Source of the DNA: Prorocentrum cordatum
Lineage: Eukaryota > Sar > Dinophyceae > Prorocentrales > Prorocentraceae
Assembly: GCA_963575745.1 (NCBI GenBank)
Contig: CAUYUJ010012558.1
Span: 598,508 to 662,507 of the forward strand
Length of the DNA: 64,000 nucleotides
Reading direction: 5' to 3'
Shown: positions 57,561 to 64,000 of the stretch, piece by piece
How positions within the stretch are numbered: the stretch's first letter is position 1
How the letters are laid out: each line of letters begins with the position of its first letter
Position numbers and translations under genes: made by a program
Notes under the pieces: model-generated
What the model saw: the letters and a program-made list of their open reading frames with translations, nothing else
Told to the model about the DNA's origin: nothing
Databases searched by the model: none

Positions 57561-58069
57561 GAAGAGGCAGAGGTGTGGGTACCGCTCCCTCTGAGATCCT
57601 CAGCCCTCGATCCTCGGGAGAAGCCGGCGATGCCCCCCGAGGTGACCCCCCTGGCCCTTCCCAGTGGGCGCACCCCGGGGCGGCGACGGCTCTCCGGGGC
57701 AGGCGCCCGGTCGGCCCGACTCCGTCGGCGCAGGAGCATCCCGACGAGCCTCGGCGACTCCGGAGGGTGTGGTCTGCCAAGGGTGTGGTCTGCAACCCGC
57801 GCCTTCGGTCGGCGGCGAGCGAGGGGGGGAAGCGAGAAGGAGGAGGCCCTCTGAGAAGGCCACGGGGCCCGTCAGAAGCCCTCGCGCCCTCTGAGAAGTT
57901 TTCCGCGTCTTCGGGTAAGGCTTGGAGAACTTCTCAGAAGGCCAGGGGACTTCCGAGCCTTCTGAGAAGGTCCGCCCCTTCTCATTTCCCCCCCCCCTCG
58001 CTCGCCGCCGATTCGGAGGGCGGGCGAGGACCGCGACAGAGATCTCTGCAACGCCCCGACGAGGGCTCA
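57561..58069. other. Intergenic, with repeated TTCTGAGAAG words
   Basis: CCCTCTGAGAAG, CTTCTCAGAAGG and CTTCTGAGAAGG recur at 57,848-57,985 and form small hairpins. No gene is recognised. Confidence 0.4.
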
Positions 58070-58275
58070 TCAAACCTTTCGCGCGACGTGGTGACCCCCA
58101 TAAGTCCCATCGGTGTCGATCGATCGCAAACCACACCCAGCGTATTCACAACCATTGTAGTCGCCGAGATGGGGCGCAACTCCAGTGACGCCGACGCAGG
58201 AGCAGCAGTACGACAGCTGCAACAGGATCGCGTAGGTGCCCCAGCTGGCCACCAGGGTGGCCGCAATCACCACGA
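58070..58275 (-). CDS. Acyltransferase-3 gene 2, last exon
   Basis: The minus frame reads VVVIAATLVASWGTYAILLQ and ends with a TGA at 58,070. It matches the last membrane helix of gene 1 (VVLAATLICSWATYALLLSL) and is missing from the main exon of gene 2, which diverges just before this point. It therefore is the 3' exon. The tail after the helix is rich in Cys and Gly and differs from gene 1. The exact acceptor is unsure; a CAG lies about 30 bases upstream of the GTGGTGATT start. Confidence 0.65.
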
Positions 58276-59048
58276 CGGAACAACCAAAAACTGCACAAAC
58301 ATGCGGTCAGGAACTTCCGAGATCCGACGTCGCACTAAAACAAATACAGATCGTCAACAATCACGACCGAATCCGTTGACCCCATCTCTCTGCTGCAATT
58401 TTGCGAGCTGGATCGATCTGTGATGGTCCCAGGGCCCGGAATCGGGCGAAAGCGCCCGTTGTGACAAAAAAACATCGCCAAGATCTCAGGGACATGCGGT
58501 CGGAACTTTGGCTTAGTGTGTCGCGGCAGCAGCCCAGGCCACACGCTATGCCACGCGAGCGGAAAGCGCGTAGCTCCGCTCACTGGGGCGGGAGGCTGGG
58601 GAAAGCTTAGGACGTTGACGCCTGGAAAAATGGAAAAGTGGATAGCGTATCGCGAAGAAGTGTGGTGGGCCAGAATTGGCGGAGCGACAGGCTGTCCAAA
58701 AGTTCCCGCCGTACGGTAGGTACATTACAGAAGACGTCTTGTCAAAAGAAATATTGGGGCACATTCCGAACAGATCTTCGAAGGTCCTAAGTTGCCTCAG
58801 ATCGATTATGTAGGCTCCCGGGTCATCGGGGCCCCAATTTCTTAATTGATGCCCCCACTCTAACTTTTGGGAGGTCGGCGCGCATTTCTGTGAACGACGC
58901 TGGGCCCCTCCCGGCGGCGCCTCCGGGGCTTCCGGCGCCGCCCCTGCCAATCTGAGTGCGCAAGGGAAAGCGGGGTCTATCGCCGACCCCGACAATCCGC
59001 GCGGACCTCCAGCAGTTTATGTCTATGAAGTTTTTGCTTCTTCGCCAT
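58276..59048 (-). other. Probable second intron of acyltransferase-3 gene 2
   Basis: About 770 bp between the break in homology at 59,049 and the last-helix exon at 58,275. Gene 1 has no intron here. Splice borders are not settled: GT and AG choices nearby give an insertion or a phase conflict, and non-GT donors are known in dinoflagellates. Confidence 0.5.
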
Positions 59049-60521
59049 GAACAATATGCCGACTGTGGCTAAGGGGTTCTCGTAACCCGACTCGGGATCG
59101 GGGCAGTGCCCGAAGAGGCTGAGTATCGACCACGGCTCTTTGCAATACCTGACAGACGGTTCTACCATCCAGAAAACGAAGATCTTTAGCCAAAGCCAGT
59201 GGACGCCGTACACCACAAGGCACGAGTTTTTTGCGTAGTGGTGAAGCCACGCGTTGATTTTGCAATTCACGTAAGCCTTGGCCAAAGGATATATCCAACT
59301 GAGAAAAACCCAAGTGCCAATCACAAAGATAGCACCGAAATACGGCCCTTTGCAATACGTGTTCGAGTATATCGGGTAAGTGTAATGATCGGCCTCCACC
59401 CCGCCGAGTGTAGAAGTTCCCATGATCCCGATAGCGACGAGGAAAAAGCCTAGGAGTCTGTACGACTTGAACTTGAATGAGGGCATTTTGCGGATGTCAT
59501 CAATATACTGAGCACTCCGAAACCAACGCTGACTGAAGAATCCTTGCACGTAGAAGCCCAAGCAGAGCGAAATGAATGGGACTGCTTCTCTCAAGTAGCC
59601 TTTCTCGTAAGAGTTGCGCTGGTCTCTTGGCCATTGGTAATGACAGTCCTCTTGTTTCACGCACTGAGCATAGGTAATGTTGGAATCGGTGCTGATCACG
59701 CACTTTCCCCCCTGCCAGTCGATACCCTCTTGACCCTCTACGCATGCCCCACCCTGCCAATCGAGACACTCGTACCCAAAGCTGGTCACCAAGCCGACGT
59801 TGCACGCTATCTGGATGGCCTTAGCGACCCGTATGGCTATCCATGCCCGCTTGGCCTCCTTGGTGTCCCTGCTGGGCATGAGATTGTAGGGCGGCAAGGG
59901 CCACTTACATGTGAGAAGCGCTGTGCAGACTGGGCCGGCCACGGCAAAGAGAGCAAACTGCAGCGAAAAGCGGAAGCAGGTAACAAGCAGAACAGCGAGT
60001 CCAAGCCATAGCACGGAGGCGCCGGCGCAGTAGATTTCCCACCGAGGGCGCCGCTCTGCGAAGCCGAACAGCGGGATGCTAAGAATCTCAACGACCCAGA
60101 ACGCAGGCAAGAACCAGAGCCACGCCAGGTCGAGCTTCCCAAATATCCAGAGCTTTCCCAATCCGCTGCTGGTGTAGAAACGCCAGAGCCAAGTGACAGG
60201 GTTCTTCTTCAAGTGGAAGATCCCAGGGTTGCTCGGGTCAATCTTTTCTTCCTCGTCGAAGTACTGCATCGCTGGGGCGAAGGTGAGACAGAAAAAGAGA
60301 AAGGGGAGGAACAGCCGCAGGGAGCTTGATTTCCTCAGGGTTTCAGCGCAACTTCTCGACTTATTGCCAGACTTGCCAGCGACGTTCCCGAAAGCGTAAA
60401 AGAAGAGGGGCATACCGACTTGTATGGTGGTGGCCCGGTAGGCGCTCACTACTGCAGAGGCACCAGGGACGCTGCCGAAGAAGTTGATCTTGTCCAGCAA
60501 ATGCACCGCGTGGTAAAACAC
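59049..60521 (-). CDS. Acyltransferase-3 family membrane protein, gene 2, main exon
   Basis: About 490 codons, colinear with the main exon of gene 1 (YHAVHLLDKINFFG, QVGMPLFFYAFGN, FGKLDLAWLWFLPAFWVVEI, GFYVQGFFSQRWFR, YAKNSCLVVYGVHWLWLKIF). It starts at 60,521 after a GGGAAG acceptor and joins the exon at 60,979-61,082 to give YLV-VFYH. The frame runs on to 58,977 with a basic, non-membrane tail, but homology stops at about 59,049 (TVGILF), so the tail is probably intron. Odd points: PLFFYAFG replaces the usual PLFFxxSG, and a DWQGG-C segment is duplicated (about residues 230-255). The copy may be diverging in function or decaying. Confidence 0.8.
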
Positions 60522-60978
60522 CTTCCCTTGTCCTGCTCCAGCCCCTTTTCCTCTTCCTGCTTATGACAATCCCCCTGCTCCTCCTCCTAGTCATCCTCCT
60601 CTCCCTTCGAAGCCATAATTCATCGATGCTCCCCACTGTTGAACAGGATGTTCCATGACACCCGAAAGAAGTGACCATGGATCTAGCTGGCAGCCCAGGG
60701 GACGATGACATAAGTATCAGTTGTCACCTAGTAGTGGGTACGTATGGTACTGTTCCTGGGACATGAGTTGTTTCCCATATAGCGGATAACGTATACCTCC
60801 TTTTCATCCACCTCACCATCCTCCTCGTCGTCTGAATCCGTCTCCTAATGCTAAGAATTGATCGTTCATGCACCTCCTTTCAAGGTGCTTCATCCCTTCC
60901 ACCTCCTCCTTCTCTTCCAACTCCTCCTCCTCCTCCTTCTCCTCCTCCTCCTCCTCCTCCTCCTCCTCCTCCCCCCAC
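60522..60978 (-). other. Intron of acyltransferase-3 gene 2
   Basis: 457 bp, GT to AG on the minus strand. A GAG/GGA repeat (plus-strand CTC at 60,896-60,970) starts directly after the donor, as in gene 1. Confidence 0.7.
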
Positions 60979-61082
60979 CACAAGGTAGATGGCGCCCACG
61001 CCAAGCCAGTCCAGGAAATAAGCGTGATCTGCCGAATCCTCGTCGACCACGCCCGTCTCGGCGGCTGCCTCGTCGATCACGC
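60979..61082 (-). CDS. Acyltransferase-3 gene 2, first-helix exon
   Basis: A 104-bp exon reading VIDEAAAETGVVDEDSADHA then YFLDWLGVGAIYLV. It begins after CTTGGCAG and ends before GTGGGG. Both borders sit at the same protein position and phase as in gene 1, and it is 12 codons longer. The usual Arg after the DW(L/I) pair is Gly here. Upstream exons were not found. Confidence 0.7.
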
Positions 61083-61659
61083 CTGCCAAGGAATATCTCT
61101 TTCTACATATATCAATCGTAAACCGGGAGATCTTGGACCTCCTCCTCCCAGCCCCTTTGGAATGCATTCTTCGGCGCTGGACCGCCTTCCCCACACCCCT
61201 TCTCCAGCGCGCGGAGGGCACCAGAGGCGCCGCCCAAGGGTGTGGGGAGACGAGACGGGCCAGCACGGACCCATGAGATCCGCGCGGACATCAGAAAACG
61301 TGTGCCGTTTTCTGTGATCCGGGCAGCTTCCGAAGTTCCCCCCCCGACCATGCCCCTTTCCAGACACTCGATAAATAGATGTTTGTCGACTCTTTCAGGG
61401 TCAGGGACAGGTTTCCGTCCTGGTGGCCCGGAGGCCGAGTTGAAAGCACGCACGCGAGCTCAGATTGAACAGAATTGCTCGACGCGGAAATCCACATACG
61501 TGCATTTCGATTCCTGTCGCTTCCGTCTGTGAGCGTCGTAGGGAAAAAGCGGTCCATGGCGGTTCTCATTTGTTGTGCCCGAGTGCTATGCGTGCTGCAG
61601 CGGGATGCTCCTGAAGATGTGGAAAGAGGAGGGGTCGGGGGGTGCCAAAGCCAGCGTGT
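61083..61659. other. Upstream of acyltransferase gene 2, no exon identified
   Basis: Unique DNA with short frames. It should hold the upstream intron or promoter of gene 2. I could not find a start exon. Confidence 0.35.
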
Positions 61660-62060
61660 CGTCTGACTCGCTCAAGACATCCTCACGATGTGCTCTGAAA
61701 ACAAGAGTTTCAGCTACGACGTGAGCGCCTCGCTCGAGACATCCCCACAATCTGGCAGCGAATGGGCGAATGTAGTATGCTTTGCGGTTCCCCCTTGGGG
61801 TGCTAAAGCAAGCGCCTCGCTTCAGACATCCTCACGACTTGCTCTGAAAGCACATGGGCCCCAGCCACGAAACGAGGAAACCGCCTAGGACGGGGGCTCT
61901 GACAAAAGAGAGGGGCCGAGGGTTCCTAAACCAGCGTTTCGCCTGACACGCTCGAGACATCCTCCGAGCGTTTCGCCAAACACATCCCCATAGTCTGGCC
62001 GCCAACAGGCCTGTGCAACAACCCCTGGCGGTTCCGCCTTGGGGTGCTCAAGTGCCACGC
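61660..62060 (-). repeat. GAGACATCCTC core repeat, irregular array
   Basis: At least five copies of CTCGMTYSAGACATCCYCAC spaced 60-120 bp apart, with CCTTGGGGTGCTAAAGCAAG at 61,793 and a variant at 62,037. It is the inverted relative of the 64-bp repeat at 7.8 kb and closest to 40.1 kb. Confidence 0.65.
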
Positions 62061-62339
62061 GTGCTATGTCGCGGTGATCGCGGGGTTTCCAAACAAGTCG
62101 GGGTCGGGTTGCAAAACGTTCTCCGACGGTGGGACCCCGCCCCAGAATTTGTTTAGCCTGTCCCGTGTTTTTTCCTCATCGCCCCGGCATAAGCCCCCCT
62201 CCTGTCCTCTACTTTGCCTTCTCCTCCTGGTCCTCCTGCCCCACCCTTCTTTCTCCTCCTCCTCCCTCTCCTGCTTCCCTTAATCACCCTCCTTCTCCTC
62301 GATGTTCTGTCGCACCCCGAAAACAGTCGGAAAGGGCGA
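62061..62339. other. CT-rich DNA, no gene
   Basis: CTCCTCCTGG-type pyrimidine-rich sequence at 62,210-62,300 just before the satellite, as at 1.0 kb before locus 1. Confidence 0.4.
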
Positions 62340-62800
62340 GCCGGGTTTTTCGCCTGAGACTTCCACACCATTTATGAGCCTGAAGCTAAACAGCTGGCAA
62401 CAGATTCGCAAATTGAGGGCGGGTGGTTTCCAACATGTGGCTGTCGCCGTAGTGCCGCGCATATTCGTTTCAAACAAATGCGAAAACCTCACGGATTGGG
62501 GGGGGTCAGAATGCGGTTCTCGCCTGAGCGCGCGCGAGCATCTGTTGTTTACGCAGCGAAGTGTTACTGATTGAGAGCGGATGGTTTTCAAAATGTGGTT
62601 CCCGCCCCAGCACCGCGCGCGCTTGTTCAACACATTTGCAACACACGCAAAAGTTTCAATATCATGGCAGACGAATCAGAAATTGTTGTTTGGAACGGTT
62701 CAGAACTGTCAGGGCGTGATAATTACGTGGATTCGCGGCGTTGATGCTGTCCTTTGGCACGGCCCACGAACGCATAGACGTGACAGACAGATTAAGTCGT
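62340..62800 (+). repeat. 83-bp satellite, locus 3, with companion segment
   Basis: GCCTGAGACTTCCACACCAT leads into three diverged units (GGGCGGGTGGTTTCCAACAT, AATGCGGTTCTCGCCTGAGC, TTTTCAAAATGTGGTTCCCG). The companion GTGGATTCGCGGCGTTG follows at about 62,728. The order CT-rich DNA, lead-in, units, companion is the same as at locus 1. Confidence 0.7.
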
Positions 62801-63267
62801 GGTGTTGAAATCCTGAAAGTGATGTTTTGGCGCGCTGCGTGATTTTCACACGTTTGTCCCTCAACAGGGCATTCCCCTCAGTGGAAATGGGGGTTTGGGA
62901 GGGAGGGTGTCTTCCAACATCGTTGATGAATCCTGGGTTTACACTGGTCCTCGTCCAGGTTCTTCTCCTCTTTCTCTTCCCCCCATTTTTCTTCCTTTTC
63001 TTGGCCTCCTCCCCCATCGCTGCCCCGCCCAACTCAACCTGCTTTGCGCCCCCCCCCGCCACCTCCGGCATGTTGTTCTCAAGGGCGCGCAAATCGACTT
63101 CCAATTGCCAGGGCGCGCACACCTAATTTCCCGCTTCGGCCAATGAGAGCGCGCTTTCCGTCGGCCGGATCGCGAAGCCGTCGGGGCAACCCCGCGGGTC
63201 AGGCCGTCGGGACACTCCCGAGCCGCTGGCGCGCGAAACCAAGCCGTTGGGACAGCCCCGCGGGCCT
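62801..63267. other. No gene recognised
   Basis: Unique sequence, CT-rich at 62,955-63,060. Short frames only. Confidence 0.4.
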
Positions 63268-63970
63268 TTACCCGCGCGTCGCCGCGCTCCGGCAGGAGGC
63301 AACGCGAAGCCCAGCTCTGCCGCGAGCTGCTGGCAGCTCCGGCTCCGGCTCAGCCCTGGAGTTCGCCGCTGTCTCGTCGAACTCCCTGCGCGCCTTCCGC
63401 AAGGCGGCCGACGGCCCGCGTTCCAGAACCTTGCGCGAGGGCGGCCACAGGACCACGTAGTGGTGCAGCCACCGCTGCTCGTCAGACATGCCCGTGCGGC
63501 CAGCGTCGTCCCTGGCGCAGTCGATAGTGACTGCTCTGCGCAGCGTCAGACCATGCGACGGCGCGGAGGTCAGGTAGGACGCGCACGTCAAGGTGAACAC
63601 GTACGGCAAACGACGTGCGGCCCCGAGCCCTGCCACGTAAACTCCTGCTCGACAAGCCTGAACATGAGCAACCTCCTCGCCCGCGCCTCGGCCTCGCCGT
63701 CGTCGTCAGCGCCTTCGGCGCCCTGTAGCGGGAGCTCGTCGACCTCCCGGTAGATCGGTGACTCACTGAAGAAAGCGGGGGCGAAAAAGCTGGCCAGGCG
63801 CGCGCACCTCGCACCGCTGTTCGTTTATTGGGTGAAGTTCGAAGAACACGACGGTGGTCAGATGCCCCTGCACGAGCCCAAACTTCTTCTTCAGCTCCTC
63901 CTGCACGGCCTTCAACCGAACCGCCATGCTGACGCGCGCTGGCAAGACCACGCGCGCCCCCTGGAGACAA
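63268..63970 (-). CDS. Unknown protein, frame-split, runs towards the right edge
   Basis: Three minus-strand pieces read like one protein. Piece 1 (63,951-63,763) has MAVRLKAVQEELKKKFGLVQ and TTVVFFELHPINEQR. Piece 2, in another frame from about 63,765, reads SPIYREVDELPLQGAEGADD and LLMFRLVEQEFTWQG. Piece 3 (63,636-63,268), in a third frame, has YVFTLTCASYLTSAP and DEQRWLHHYVVLWPPSRKVL and ends at a stop. Between pieces 1 and 2 lies CCCCCGCTTTCTTCAG, a good acceptor, with GC or GT choices about 40 bases before it, so a very short intron is possible; a plain frameshift is as likely. The change near 63,640 looks like an indel. No family is recognised. Confidence 0.4.
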
Positions 63971-64000
63971 GGGTTTCCCCGTGCCCCCGGTTCGGCCGCC

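Noticed and set aside
58977-59048. Basic C-terminal tail of the long frame of acyltransferase gene 2
   Set aside because: It replaces a membrane helix found intact at 58,070-58,275, so it is more likely intron sequence.

Overview
The window looks like nuclear DNA of a dinoflagellate or a close relative. It is GC-rich and gene-poor, packed with trinucleotide microsatellites and many unrelated minisatellite families, and holds decayed non-LTR retrotransposons whose proteins (EEP endonuclease, reverse transcriptase, RNase H, zinc motifs) have the style I associate with dinoflagellate LINEs. The few convincing host genes are split by introns. I saw no bacterial-style operons, rRNA, tRNA or CRISPR arrays. 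The assignment rests on sequence character only.

Layout. 0-5 kb: a doubtful ORF, an 83-bp satellite, and a roughly 1.2-kb compound macro-repeat (1.69-4.5 kb). 5-11.1 kb: large microsatellites (ATC, CGT) and two minisatellites. 11.6-15.7 kb: broken minus-strand coding remnants and GAGGCCCC-type repeats. 16-22 kb: dispersed repeats, GAG, AAC and GA tracts. 22-33.5 kb: a nested block in which a plus-strand LINE (about 24.1-31.0 kb) lies between two blocks of an ATTCCTT-rich satellite; outside these lie two copies of a roughly 180-bp MITE-like element in opposite orientation and 41-bp satellite arrays. 33.5-40.3 kb: 21-bp, TAG-trinucleotide and 31-bp repeats, part of which forms a cassette (34.77-37.86 kb) with inverted ends, then more minisatellites. 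40.8-45.8 kb: CTC tracts, a second 83-bp satellite locus, GAGGCCCC repeats. 45.96-50.56 kb: a second, heavily decayed minus-strand LINE. 51-53.7 kb: short-period repeats and a doubtful ORF. 54.27-61.1 kb: two tandem minus-strand paralogues of the membrane acyltransferase-3 family. 61.6-62.8 kb: copies of two satellite families seen earlier. 63.27-63.97 kb: a broken or intron-split minus-strand coding stretch running towards the right edge.

The genes do not form a pathway. The acyltransferase pair is the only well-supported host gene content: both copies share intron positions and phases, and both introns after the first membrane helix start with GAG-repeat DNA. The second copy has lost residues that are usually conserved. 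The rest is a record of repeat expansion and retroelement decay. No multi-gene system stands out; the most unusual structures are the nested LINE/satellite/MITE block, the inverted-end TAG cassette and the shared satellite core found at many sites.
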